Shown here: piece by piece, positions 13,386-24,076 of the stretch | Numbering within the stretch: position 1 is the stretch's first letter | Layout: each line of letters opens with the position of its first letter | Source of the DNA: Diatrype stigma | Lineage: Eukaryota; Ascomycota; Sordariomycetes; Xylariales; Diatrypaceae | Assembly: GCA_022225965.2 (NCBI GenBank) | Contig: JAKJXP020000008.1 | Coordinates: forward strand, 62,001 to 126,000 | Reading direction: 5' to 3' | Length of the DNA: 64,000 nt | Notes under the pieces: generated by a model | Database searches by the model: none | What the model was told of the DNA's origin: nothing | What the model saw: the letters and a program-made list of their open reading frames with translations, nothing else | Made by a program: the position numbers and the translations under genes

Positions 13386-14168
13386 TGATCCATGGAGTTA
13401 TTGGATTATTGGTTGACCTGGGAGGCGAAGGCGGTGGCAGGAACTGGGAGGGGAATGGTCAAGATCAGATGGTTTGGAATTGGGTTGGATGACCTTTGAC
13501 ATGTTTGATGTAAAGATGCTACGAAGGCTGAATTAGCGAAGTAAAGGTAGTTGATGACTGGATGAATGGACGGGTGGGTGTTGTCTTGTTCCCTTCCCTT
13601 GTCTCTTTTTTCTCTCCCCGACCTCCCTCCAACCTTTCCTTGAAGCGTTCTTCTGTCTAGGAGCACCAGAGGAAGTAAGTAAGGCGCGGTAGAAAAAAAA
13701 CCGGCCCTTCATTGGATATCTAAAAACGGCAGTTTACAACTAATAAAGGGGGTACACAAGTCGTACCTATTTTAGATGGATGAGATTTATGGGAGCGCAT
13801 CTAGATATTCACAAATATCGTGGTTATGGGCTGAAGCCAACGTAATGGGATGCGGCAATGAGTCGTCCCCGTCCAATCTATCGGATTAGGTCTTTTCCTT
13901 GCTATGAAGGCGCTCAAGCATGACGTGGGTAACATAAGGCCATGTAATCAATCAATCACTGAACTCAGCTCAGCTCAGCTCTTTCTCCCTAGCGGAAGAC
14001 TCGGAACTGTATATCTGATTATTCTATTTTTTTTATTTTTTATTTTCCTCTCGTGGACCCGATGCTCAATGATAATGGTGATGATGATGATAATGATAAC
14101 AGTAAGTACAAGGCCCTGTGCCTGGCCAGCCCATCTACCGCACCCATGGCCCCATCCGTCCATCCATC
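13386..14168. other. Convergent 3' region
   Basis: About 780 bases lie between the stop codons of the CoA-transferase (+) and PDX1 (-). It holds A- and T-rich tracts (near 13693 and 14026-14047) and an AT-rich GATGATGATGATAAT-type run near 14090. This is suitable for 3' UTRs and polyadenylation. No gene was seen. Confidence 0.6.
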
Positions 14169-15533
14169 TTACAACACCAACCGGCCGGGGTCGTTCTCGA
14201 GCACGGCCTTGACCCTCTGCAGGAACTCCTTAGCGCGCCTCTCCTCAGCCCTCGGCACGGCAGTCAGGGTGAGGGCGTTGGGCCCGGACGCCGAGACGCC
14301 CAGCCTAGGCGCCGGGCTCCTCCTACCCGCAGCAGCAGCAGCAGAGCTCTTCTTCGCAGCAGCGCTGCCCCCCGCGAGGAAATCGATGACGTCCAACCCC
14401 TTCTGTGGCCTGCTTGCGGGCTTGGGCTTCGGCGCGACGCCGGTAAAGGAAGGGTTGAGGGCCGCGAGCTGGGGCAGGTAGTGGCCGCGCGAAGAGCCAG
14501 AGCCCTTGCGGCCGCTCACCTTGTCGAGGCCGAGCACCTGGTTGAAGAGCTCGTCGGCGGAGGGCTGGTAGCCCCGGGGCAGCGGCAGGCCGTCGTTGGC
14601 GGCGTCGACGGCGCGCGCGACGAAGGTCGACAGCGGCAGGAAGGTGCCGAGGGCCGCCTCGACCTTCTTCTGCACCTCGACCACGGCCGACAGGGACACG
14701 GGCAGCGAGATCGACAGCTCCGGCACGATCCTCTTCGCCTCGCCCTCTCCGGCCCCCGCCGGCTTCTTCTTCTCCTCCCGGGGCGCCTCCTTGGCTGGCG
14801 CTACCTTGATGTTGCTCAGGTCCAGGTGCGCGTGGTGGTCGAACCGCGTCTTGATCTCGGCCGGCCGCTCCGCGCTGATGGTGCCCAGGTACGCCAGCAC
14901 GTCGCCCTTGAGCAGCCGCCCCTGCGGGCCCGTCGGCGTGATCGCGCGGATGGCGGCCTCGTCCAGCTTGTGCTCCTTGACCAGGTGTTCGACCGAGGGG
15001 TACAGGGGGTATTTCTGAGGCGGGTTCTTCTGTCCTCCGGTCGTCGGAGACTTCTTCGGGGGCGATTGCTGCTGGGGTTTGGCCTCTTTCTTCTCCTCTT
15101 GCTTGGGGGCAGACGACGACGGCGACGACGACGACGAAGCGGGTGGCTGTTCGGGGGGGATCTCGAGGGAGGCGAGGTCGTCGCCGGGCTCGGCTAGGAC
15201 GCCGATGCGCGAGCCGACCAGGATGTTCTGGGCGCCGTCGCCGCTGGTGATCTTGGCGAGGACGCCGTCGTCCTGGGCCTCGACGTCCATGGAGGCCTTG
15301 TCGGTCTCGATCTCGAGCAGCACGTCGCCGGCGGCGAAGGACTCGCCCTCCTTGACCTTCCACTTGGCGATGTTGCCCTGCGTCATGGTCGGCGACAGGG
15401 CCGGCATGGTGAAGTTCTGGGCGGCCAGCGCGGCGGCCGACGTGCGGAAGCCGGCGCACTGCTGCTGGCTGTGGCGGTCTATTATCAGGCGACGCGCCGA
15501 TAAGCGGGCGGCTGTCCTTGCTAAGGAAGCCAT
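14169..15533 (-). CDS. pdx1: Pyruvate dehydrogenase complex protein X (E3-binding protein)
   Basis: Single exon, 454 aa. The first ~35 residues are basic and Ser/Ala-rich (MASLARTAARLSARRLIID, GFRTSAAAL), a mitochondrial targeting sequence. A lipoyl domain follows, starting FTMPALSPTMTQGNIAKWK, with the lipoyl-lysine motif ETDKASMDVEA (K79). After a Pro/Ser/Lys linker comes the peripheral-subunit-binding domain (HLVKEHKLDEAAIRAITPTG, GRLLKGDVLAYL). The C-terminal part is short and lacks the HxxxDG acyltransferase motif of true E2. This pattern marks PDX1, which docks dihydrolipoamide dehydrogenase (E3) onto the E2 core in the matrix. The ATG at 15533 is the first that precedes the targeting peptide. 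The GC-rich gene casts long false ORFs on both strands. It is divergent from the gene at 16333. Confidence 0.9.
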   Translation of the reverse strand: MASLARTAARLSARRLIIDRHSQQQCAGFRTSAAALAAQNFTMPALSPTMTQGNIAKWKVKEGESFAAGDVLLEIETDKASMDVEAQDDGVLAKITSGDGAQNILVGSRIGVLAEPGDDLASLEIPPEQPPASSSSSPSSSAPKQEEKKEAKPQQQSPPKKSPTTGGQKNPPQKYPLYPSVEHLVKEHKLDEAAIRAITPTGPQGRLLKGDVLAYLGTISAERPAEIKTRFDHHAHLDLSNIKVAPAKEAPREEKKKPAGAGEGEAKRIVPELSISLPVSLSAVVEVQKKVEAALGTFLPLSTFVARAVDAANDGLPLPRGYQPSADELFNQVLGLDKVSGRKGSGSSRGHYLPQLAALNPSFTGVAPKPKPASRPQKGLDVIDFLAGGSAAAKKSSAAAAAGRRSPAPRLGVSASGPNALTLTAVPRAEERRAKEFLQRVKAVLENDPGRLVL

Positions 15534-16332
15534 TTTTCTGGGTGTCTGAGGTTCTGTCCGGTCGGCGGCGGTCGGCGGGTTCGGCTTCGGTATAGGGAGG
15601 AGAGCGGAGGGGAGGGGGGAGAGAAAACGAGATATAACCTGGAAAGAAAGATGAAAGCTCAATTGAGCTTTTCGGTCAGGTTGGAAGACCAATCGCAATC
15701 GGTGTCTCGTTGGCCGGTCGGAGTTCCTCTGTTAAGTTGGGTTAATCTCTCAAAATGACATCCTCTTTTTTTCGCTCGTCTTAGTTATTTATGATTTAAT
15801 TAGCTGAGATAAGAACCACCGCCATCGTATCGTTTGGATGGATTTCCATTGAGCTGCAGGTGCGATTGTTGTTGGGGACCACATCGGGTCATCGGGTCCG
15901 GTCTCAACCGATAAAATCGGAAAGCTTAGGCGCAAGGACCAGGTCAGCGAGTCTAATCTACGCTAGGTGGCCGATTAAGGTGGCCAGCAGTATAGCAGTT
16001 AACTCGTTATGGGCTAGTCTGAAGTTTCGCTGCCCCGCGGCTTGCCAATGACCGAGTGCCAGGAAAGTCAATTCGGAAATTCAGAAAGTCAGAAATCTTA
16101 ATAAAAGACCCTTGGAACCTTGAAGCTAGTTAATTGTGGTGCCCCACAAGAGCTTGTTGAGCCCGCGACTCACAATTGGAACCTTTGGACCTTTCCGAGT
16201 TCTTGTAATAATACGTACTTAGTAATAAGTAGGGACAGAAGAACTGGTCGTGATTAGAATCGGAATCTAGGTCGCATTCGAATTTCGAGGGCATCACAGC
16301 CTAACTTACCAACAACGGTAATAAGGGACCCG
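15534..16332. promoter_or_regulatory. Shared divergent promoter region
   Basis: An 800-base region separates the start codons of PDX1 (-) and the 419-aa mitochondrial-type membrane protein (+). It must contain both promoters and 5' UTRs. No ORF or repeat stands out, and no specific binding site could be assigned. Confidence 0.5.
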
Positions 16333-17592
16333 ATGACGACCCCTATCCCGACGTGTCGGGGCTTTACCAACCCCGCCATAGTCCTCGTGCGCAACTCTCT
16401 CCTCCAGACCTCCGTCCCGCATTCACTAGGCTATACGACCACGACGACCGCCAGGACAGTTCGGCTCGCATGGAACAATAGAAGGAACCTCGCGACGGGC
16501 CGGCCCCTAGGCGCCGCCGCTCAGCCCAGTAACAAGGGCAAGAACAGCAAGGCCGGTCCCACGCCGCCGCGTGCGCCCAAACCACCACCACCGGCACCGG
16601 CACGAGCGCCAGCACCAGCATCAGCACCAGCACCCGTGGCGCGCGCCTCTGCCCCGAGCCCGAAGCCCACCACGAGGCCGACGACCGGAACCACCACCGC
16701 CGCCCCGGCGGCGGCGACTGCAGGTGCTCTTCCGCTGCACGCCGAGCCGGGCTCGGTAGGCTACGCGCGGAGCCTCGCGCGCAAGTCGACGCCGACGACG
16801 CTGTACGAGGCGGCGCCGCAGCGGATGTTCCTCGTGTCGAGCTACACGGCCGGCCTGTTCACCGTGCTGTCGGGCGGCATCAACGTCTGGTTCAACGTGT
16901 ACAACGTCCCCGAGGGCACGCACGCCCTGATCCCGTGGGCCTTCGGCGCCGTCGGCGCCGTCATGGCCGCCTTCGGCACCCGCTTCGCCATGACGCCCTC
17001 CGGCGTCATCCGGTCCATTTCCGTGCTGCCCGCCGCTTCCTCTGCCCCTGCTTCTGGTGCTGGTACTACCGCTGCCGCGCCCGCGGCAGCGAAACCGAAA
17101 GCTAGCACTGCCGCCGCCGCCGCCACACCCACATCCACATCCACGTCCACACCCGCGACTGCTGCTGCAAACAGTCCCGTCCTCCTCGAGATCCGCGCGC
17201 GGCGCACGACGCCCTTCCCCTTCCTGCCGCTGAAGCGCATGGTGGTGGAGCCGCACCAGGTGGTGATGAAGGCGCGGCTGTACAACAAGCGGCCGACGGC
17301 GCCACCTCACGAGACGGCGGCGGAGGAGCGGCGGCGGCGGCAGGCGGCGCAGCAGTACGAGCGCGACCACCTGATGACGGCGCCGTTCCGGCACGGGGCG
17401 TGGGCGGCGGGCACGGTGCTGGCGGCGCTGCGGCGCGGGCTGACGGGCGAGGGGTTCGCGCCCGTCGAGGTCGGCCGCACCCGATACAAGCTCGACATCA
17501 CGGCCGGCTACGCCCTCGAGGACGGCCGCGCCCTCGACCGCATCGTCCGCGTCGAGGAGGACCCGAGGATCGCGGCCGCGCGGCGGGGTTGA
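16333..17592 (+). CDS. Probable mitochondrial membrane protein, fungal conserved
   Basis: Single exon, 419 aa. The N-terminus (about 1-65) is rich in Ser/Thr/Arg with few acids and ends RRNLATG, consistent with a mitochondrial presequence. A Pro/Ala low-complexity stretch follows (about 70-130). Two hydrophobic segments are clear: FLVSSYTAGLFTVLSGGIN and ALIPWAFGAVGAVMAAFGTR. They lie in a region like that of fungal two-pass mitochondrial membrane proteins, where the sequence runs VRSI-x-VLP after the second helix. A second Ala/Thr-rich linker follows, then a conserved soluble tail (RRTTPFPFLPLKRMVVEP, FAPVEVGRTRYKLDITAGY). I do not recognise a named family and assign no function. The ATG at 16333 is kept because it opens the presequence. 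Confidence 0.75.
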   Translation: MTTPIPTCRGFTNPAIVLVRNSLLQTSVPHSLGYTTTTTARTVRLAWNNRRNLATGRPLGAAAQPSNKGKNSKAGPTPPRAPKPPPPAPARAPAPASAPAPVARASAPSPKPTTRPTTGTTTAAPAAATAGALPLHAEPGSVGYARSLARKSTPTTLYEAAPQRMFLVSSYTAGLFTVLSGGINVWFNVYNVPEGTHALIPWAFGAVGAVMAAFGTRFAMTPSGVIRSISVLPAASSAPASGAGTTAAAPAAAKPKASTAAAAATPTSTSTSTPATAAANSPVLLEIRARRTTPFPFLPLKRMVVEPHQVVMKARLYNKRPTAPPHETAAEERRRRQAAQQYERDHLMTAPFRHGAWAAGTVLAALRRGLTGEGFAPVEVGRTRYKLDITAGYALEDGRALDRIVRVEEDPRIAAARRG

Positions 17593-19054
17593 AGTTGAAA
17601 TTGGATTGCGATTGCGATTGTGATTGGATGATGAGCGGACCCGACACCCACGCCTCGCCCGGAGAGATTAGACAATGGGAGATAGAAAAAATAAAAGATG
17701 TGATATGATACAATGACGGGCTGCTGTTCTTCCATTTGCTGAAGATCACGAGAAAACCAGACGGATCAGTTGGTGAGACGTCGCTGTACTAAATGAATGG
17801 ACCGACTACCAAACTGTTCAAACGATAGCATTTGCCCGCCCTGTCTGATCAGAGCTAAACAGCTACTCCGATCATGAGACCCCCCACATGAAGAACCTCC
17901 TGATCTGTAGATAAACGTACTATATGCGTCTATTTAATTACCACTCATTCCTGAAAACATGGTTTGCATTTACCCCTGTGCATCATGGTTCTAGCTATTG
18001 GCATCGTCGCCGGTGGTTGGCCTTTTACAACACCATAGGGAGCAGATTCGGGTTCGTGAGATATGTAGCACAATTCGGGAGACATGTCGCGGTCATATTA
18101 GCCATTGACTTCGGAAACTTGGATCACCATTTTACCTGAAGTGATGCCAAGTACACGCAACAGACGATCAAGGCTTAGCGATAAGTCGAACTACATCCAT
18201 GTCACAGTTCCACGCTCATCATAAAATGCATGCCGAAGACCCTGTGGTATCTCAAACGTGAATGCAAAATGCCCTTTTTTTTTTCTTCATTGAATCGTCC
18301 GTTCCGCTGACGGTTTTTGACGATCTGTCCTCGAGCCCTCCTCCGCTCTAAGATGGGTGTCTCCTATGCGCATCGCCCCCTCGCCTCCGCGTCCCTCCTC
18401 TTTTTGAAAGTCCTCAAAAGACAGACAGACAGATAATGCATACCAGACGCCATTCGAATGCCGGGGAATTGAAAAGAAAAACATCAATGCAACAATACAA
18501 CGAAGAAAAAAAAGAGAAAAAGAAACAATCATACTCATGACTAAACCTTCACGTGCCAATACCATATATAACGCCTAACCAGGGTACCAGAAACAGATCA
18601 GATAGCAACCATGTATCGAAATGCGACTATGATTCCTTATCCTTCAACTCTCCTTTTCGACCATGATGTCGCAGTCTACCGCATTTCAGTAACATTGCCT
18701 CGTTCTGTACAAGGAGCCGTCAAGATTCTCGGCTCGAGTATCATGGGAAGTCGGATCTCATAACCGCACAGCGGATAGCCCCGTGGCCAAAGGGGAGAGT
18801 ATCATGTTGTGGCCGAGAATGCCACCGAAAATACTTCAATCCGAGTACCAACGCCGTTGAACGATCCTTTCCAAGACGCCTCGACGCTATGCTTCATGTC
18901 ATAGGAGATGGCATGATTGAGAAAACACAATGCAATATGGTATAATGGGTGTATCTAAAATCTCGAAAATTGAAAAGGGGTATGTATGATGATGCCGCCA
19001 AACCCCCTGCGCCTTGAAGGATGAAGACTAAAGGTCGCAATACCTGAGTACAGT
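17593..19054. other. Convergent intergenic region
   Basis: 1.46 kb separates two convergent stop codons. It contains a short CAGA tetranucleotide run (18419-18432) and A-rich tracts near 18475-18525. Only short ORFs of no recognisable family occur. Confidence 0.6.
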
Positions 19055-21679
19055 CTATGCTGAACCAAGTGTGCGACCAGCGTGGACCGTCTGTGCACTC
19101 GGCGTTCTCACCATGAACGCACTTGGGCGAATATTCGCGACAGGGCTGTAATCGACAGGTACGAATGTTGGTGGTTGAGAGGTTCCCCAGCTTTCTTCAT
19201 TGACAACACTAAGATAGCCATTACCAACTTTATCGCGGAGGGCCTCGATTTTCTGTCGATAAGCTTCGCCGTCAAGGTTCCAGTCTTTAACTTCTTGCCA
19301 AGGATTTGAAGTATCGTTAGTAACCATCGTCGTAATGGGCGTGACAATATTAGTATTGATGCGGGGCACATCTGCGGGTTCGATAATGCCGTTGGTTCTC
19401 TCTGGCGACATATCCGAGGATGGCCGCTGTGCTGTTTCGGGGGACTGGGAAATGCGGTAGTTGTCACTAGAAACAGCCACCTCCGAAGGGATCTCCTGTG
19501 ACGACGCTTCCGGCTTGGGGTTGACCCTTGCACCAGATTCGTTCGTGGACAGGTCAACAATTCTGCGCTTAGGTGCTCGCCGTCGTCTGGTCGAGTTTGA
19601 GGTCACTTCGCTCGTGACAGCCTTAGGGGATGGTCGGACGGGCCGCTCCTTGCGAAGAACGGCAGGCTCTCGAGGGGCAGCAACGACGATTGGTTTGCTC
19701 ACGTCGACAGCTGGAATCTCAGGAACCGGCGGTTTGACAACAGGCACAGCATCTGGTATTGCCACGCGGTCTACGAGACATCTCCTTTCGGAGTATGTAG
19801 GGCCAGATGCATCGATGATGATGTCATCCGTGTATCCCGGGGTTTGGCGAAAAAGGTTGAAGATGGTAATGCGGTAATCACGATGGGTTCTCGTGAATGG
19901 ATTACCCTCCACCCATATCTCACGAATATCAGGGATTCCAGTGAGACGAGCCACCTCCATCGGGTCTGTTAAACGGTTGTCTCTCAGGTCAAGCCTTTCC
20001 AAAGGATACAGTTTCTCGATGCCAACAATCGATTGAAGACGATTGGCACGAAGGTTCAGGGCGCTGATTGCCGGCAGTGGGTTTCTCAGCAAGGAGTTCA
20101 CGGAATCGATCATGCAGTGGGAGAGGTTAAGCGCACGCAGCGCAGTTAGGGTCGCCAAGCTATCAGGAATCTGAGTAAACAGATTCATAGAAAGGTCTAG
20201 GGACTGCAATGTGTTCGCCAGCGGAGACAGACTCTCCGCAGTAATGACAGTCAACGAATTGTCTGCCAAACTCAAGTGTCTTAGAAATCGCCACTTGGAA
20301 GCAGGAAGAATGTCCACAGCAACCAGAGTGGAAGCACTATTTCTTGGGTTATACCAAGAGTCGGACAAGCTCGATTGAGAACTACCGGAACCAGAACGCT
20401 TCACCTTATGAGAGCTTCGGCTGCCGGTCGTCGTATGATGCCGGGAGCTGACAGGGCGAGTAGGAGAATGGCTCCTAGGCCTCCCCGAATTCGACGTCAA
20501 CTTAGGGTCGTCGGTTTCAATTCGAATCACTGATGGTCGACGAGTATTCCGAAGTGATGTGCTTTCGATGGATTCGTTGCTGATCGATCCAATCCTTATA
20601 TCGCCAACCGAGGCTCGCCGAGGATCCCGCCGAGGGTCGGGAGAACCTGACACCGAAGTGGTTCTATTCAATTCTCCTTGTCTGACTATGGGACTTCGTC
20701 GAGGGCTCGAAGCGTGCGCATATGCCCCTGTAGGTGAATGCTGTGTCTTAGAAGAGCGCCGCCGCCGCTTATCCATATCATCCAAGACGATGTCAATTAG
20801 TATTTCGGCAGGGTCGTCGATGCTTGCACGCCTCAGCGTCAAAGACCGGAGCTGCTCCGCCAAGCGATCCCAGCCAAAGAATTGTCTATAGTCAATCTCA
20901 CAGATCTCCAACGTCTGGAGGTTCTTGAAGACATAAAGAGGAACCGCAGAATCGAAAGGGAACTCCTCGTATCCACGGATCAACTTCGCCTTCCAATCTG
21001 GCGCTAATCGAAGACAAGGGATCTTGGTGAATGCTGAGTACAGGTATTTCATATCTGCGGCGAGGGCGGCCTTCTGTCGTTCGGTTCGTGCAGCAGTGAT
21101 GCTCGATCCTATCCCAAAGCTTGACCATAGAGATGTCACAGACGACATTACAGTCCGCACGCTCGAAACCGACCGGATAGAACCTACGTCGGAACTACGA
21201 CTCTTGGTACGCTGAGACGAACTCAGGAATGAGACATAGTTAGACGCCGTAGATGTATCGTGTAGATTTTCCAACCGAATCTTCATGGGCCCAACTTGGA
21301 TACCCAGCTCCTCAAATCGGGATAGGAGGTAGAATAGGTGGTGCGGCGTTAAGGCTAGTTTTGCTGATTTGACACCCTGTGACATAAAACCTAACGAGCC
21401 TATCGACAAGGCTGTAGCAAAGGCACTCGAGCTCGAGGCAGTCGAGGGACGTTCGGGTATCGAGATGGGTGATTGAGATGGCGTGATCGCGGAGACGCTC
21501 TGGCTGGCTCCATGTCTAGGTACACTCTGCCTGCGAGGTGGTATGGCATTGGCAAGAGCTTTTTCGTGTGTCCGCACAAACGTAGCGAGTTGCTTCGGAA
21601 AGGTTAGCTGAACTGCAAGTTCGTTCCATTAGGATCATTGGTTTACCTTGATAAACAACTCTCCGTCTTCCGAATCCAT
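19055..21679 (-). CDS. Leucine-rich repeat protein
   Basis: Exons (-): 21679-21647 and 21592-19055 (2571 nt, 856 aa). The tiny first exon codes MDSEDGELFIK. A 54-base intron then joins it in phase 0 to QLATFVRTHEKALANAIPP. The N-terminal third is conserved alpha/beta sequence (SAKLALTPHHLFYLLSRFEE, PVGPMK-like turn, LRLAPDWKAKLIRGYEEFPF). A long Ser/Arg-rich disordered stretch follows. About five LRRs lie near residues 430-560 (LRHLSLADNSLTVI, LQSLDLSMNLFTQIP, LRALNLSHCMIDSV, ISALNLRANRLQSI, LERLDLRDNRLTDP), closed by an LRR-capping motif (WVEGNPFTRTHRDYRITIF). The tail is disordered. LRRs are protein-binding scaffolds; the layout resembles nischarin-like fungal proteins, but partner and pathway are unknown. 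Confidence 0.85.
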
Positions 21680-23239
21680 GTTCTGCTATGTTCTCTTTCT
21701 AACACATGGGGGAACTGTCGGCTAGGTCGTCACTAGTTGCTCGGCAGCGCAAAGTATTACGATTGCTGTTGAACTATCGTCGTTCTGAGCGATGAGCCAC
21801 AGCCGAGAGATAAGGATCAGATCTTTGAAGTCAAATGTTAGCACTAATAGGTTAAGAACTCCATTACGATAATGGTTGCAAGAAGGCGCCTGCGCCAGAA
21901 AAGTACATGAGACGGTTGTTAGACCACAGTAGAGGATGCATGAATAACATAGTAGTACAACCAGAAGTTGTAAATAGCGGATGATTCCCAGGTTTAGAAT
22001 GTTGATCTTTTTTATGGAAAATGTCGTAAACAAAGCATTGTCCTAAACACATTGCATCCTCAGGCACAAACAATGACACATACGGGCCAACAATAATCAC
22101 TGGTACAGCGTTGGAGGGAGGGGTACGAGCTGAGTAAATGGACAGGGGTAATCGTTCTGTTCGAAGGCAGGCCAGGTCACGAGGTAGCAGGATACACAAA
22201 GGCAACAGCAAATTTCAAGGCTGGCATATCATCTGTCAGGAATGGGCAAGAGGGCATGGGGTTGGATGGGTAGTAGTGAGCACATGTCAAACACAAACGA
22301 AATAGATAGAAAAGTAACGTACCACTCCGAACAGGCTTGTCCACCGAGTCCTCTAGATTATTTCGTATGCCTCCCACGAGAGACGTTGGAACTGAGACGA
22401 GTTCGGCCGGGTCCCTCGAGTATGAACCTGTTACAATCCACGAAGCACTAAGCAGGATCTTCCCACGTAGGTGGTCGAAGTTCGCAGACACAGACACAGA
22501 CACCCAAAGGCAAAAGGGGGGTGAAGCCTTGGCGACGTCGGTGGGTAGGTAGATAGTTAGATAGGTAAATAGGCAGAAAGAAAGAAAGCCACAGCAGCGA
22601 AGATAAGCTTCACTCTACCAACCGGCGATGGACTCGGAGCACTGCACTTTCACTTGCGACGAAGCGAGCGAGTAGGTATTATTCGTGTGAACCGACCAAC
22701 CGACCAGACGGTCCCAGGTTGAACTAGATGGAGGGAGAAAAAGGGTAGGAGAGGCTACAAGACGACAGTGGTCGGGAGGTGCAGCGATTATAATAATAAT
22801 AAAACCTAACTGCTGTCCCTCACGGTAGGTGGGCGACGCTGGGCGGAATGGGAGTGGATTGGATGGAGAACCGCCGGGGGTATGATTTTCTAGGGTAGCC
22901 CGTGTGTGGATGCATGGAATGGGTACATGGAATGGATACATGGAATACCTAGACTGGTGGGACTAGGCCTGTGTAGTCCACTGAGTCCACTGAGGCCACT
23001 ACTATGTACATACTCCCACTACAGAGCTAGACCCACCTGGGCCTCTGAGCTAAACTTCTGAGCTAAAACATCAAGGGCATCAACCGCATCAAATGGCTGT
23101 CATGGCACTGATGGCAGGCATGGTGGGCTTTTATGGGCTTTCAGGGATGTTCATACTATCAATTGTCATACTATAGCACCTACTCTGATATCCAAGTACC
23201 CGCTACCTTATCAGATAGGGTTGATGTGCGATATTGATA

Positions 23240-23302
23240 GTCCTGAATGTCCTGGATGTCCTGGATGTCCTGGATGTCCTGAACATCCCGAACATCCTGA
23301 AC
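23240..23302. repeat. 9-bp tandem repeat (GTCCTGGAT)
   Basis: Five 9-bp units (GTCCTGAAT, three GTCCTGGAT, GTCCTGAAC) are followed by two more divergent units (ATCCCGAAC, ATCCTGAAC). Intergenic. Confidence 0.9.
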
Positions 23303-23524
23303 ATCTACACGTCTGAATACCTACCTAGGTAGGCCTCTAGTTGTCGACCTAGTACCTGCTGTACCTGTAGGTACCTGCGCCACCGTTATCACGAAACGCC
23401 GCGGGGCTGATCTTGGGCTCTCATGTATGTCAAGCGGCCACTCCCAGCTGTTCTACATAGAGTATTTGAGCAGCAAGAGCAGGAATCGAGCCGGAATTGC
23501 CAGATGTCGCGCCCAAAGTTCCTT

Positions 23525-23553
23525 GGTGGCATGGTGGCATGGTGGCATGGTGG
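23525..23553. repeat. 8-bp tandem repeat (GGTGGCAT)
   Basis: Three perfect GGTGGCAT copies plus a partial fourth. Confidence 0.9.
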
Positions 23554-23870
23554 ATACAGATTGTCACGATTAGCAGCAGAAGGGTCAGAGGGACGGGAGG
23601 GACCAGACCTCTGTCCAGCCAATAGGTGCCGGATGATCAGGCGCCTAGCCAATTATGGGCCATCTGGGCAAGTGTCTTGCCTGTTTGATATGCTGCATTA
23701 GCACTTGCAGTGGTGTGGCTTGTGCTTTTAACATCAAGCACCCATGGATGGTGGAAACAAGCTGATCGGCTAATCAGCGCCAATCCCTGCCCAGCACTAA
23801 GAGATTATTATGTAACTCCAGCAACTTGCGCCAGTCATCCCAGCTAACCTGCTAACATCCCAGCTAATCA

Positions 23871-23909
23871 CTGACGGACTTCGCTGACGGACTTCACTGA
23901 CGGACTTGA
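23871..23909. repeat. 13-bp tandem repeat, three copies
   Basis: Three units of CTGACGGACTTCG with changes only in the last two bases. Confidence 0.9.
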
Positions 23910-24034
23910 TGACTACCTACCTACCTAACTTTAGCTAACTGGGTAGTAGAAAGCCTGGAAGGGTGGTTCAGTACTTACCTAGTAGCTATTGCAGGTGCTT
24001 TAGGACCCCCTCGACGTTGATCAGGGAGAGTCCT

Positions 24035-24076
24035 GCATTGCCTGTGATGCATTACCTGTGATGCATTGCCTGTGAC
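24035..24076. repeat. 14-bp tandem repeat, three copies
   Basis: GCATTGCCTGTGAT, GCATTACCTGTGAT and GCATTGCCTGTGAC occur in a row, followed by a shortened GCCTGTGAC. Confidence 0.9.

Noticed and set aside
14118..15197. 359-codon plus-strand ORF opposite PDX1
   Set aside because: It is an Arg/Leu/Gly-rich shadow of the GC-rich PDX1 gene, with no domain; the minus-strand frame has clear lipoyl and E3-binding domains.
16621..17394. 257-codon minus-strand ORF opposite the mitochondrial-type protein
   Set aside because: Arg/Gly/His-rich translation of the opposite strand of low-complexity codons; no support as a gene.
23240..24076. Possible CRISPR-like array
   Set aside because: The repeats are short, directly tandem, lack spacers and are in a eukaryotic genome; they are minisatellites.
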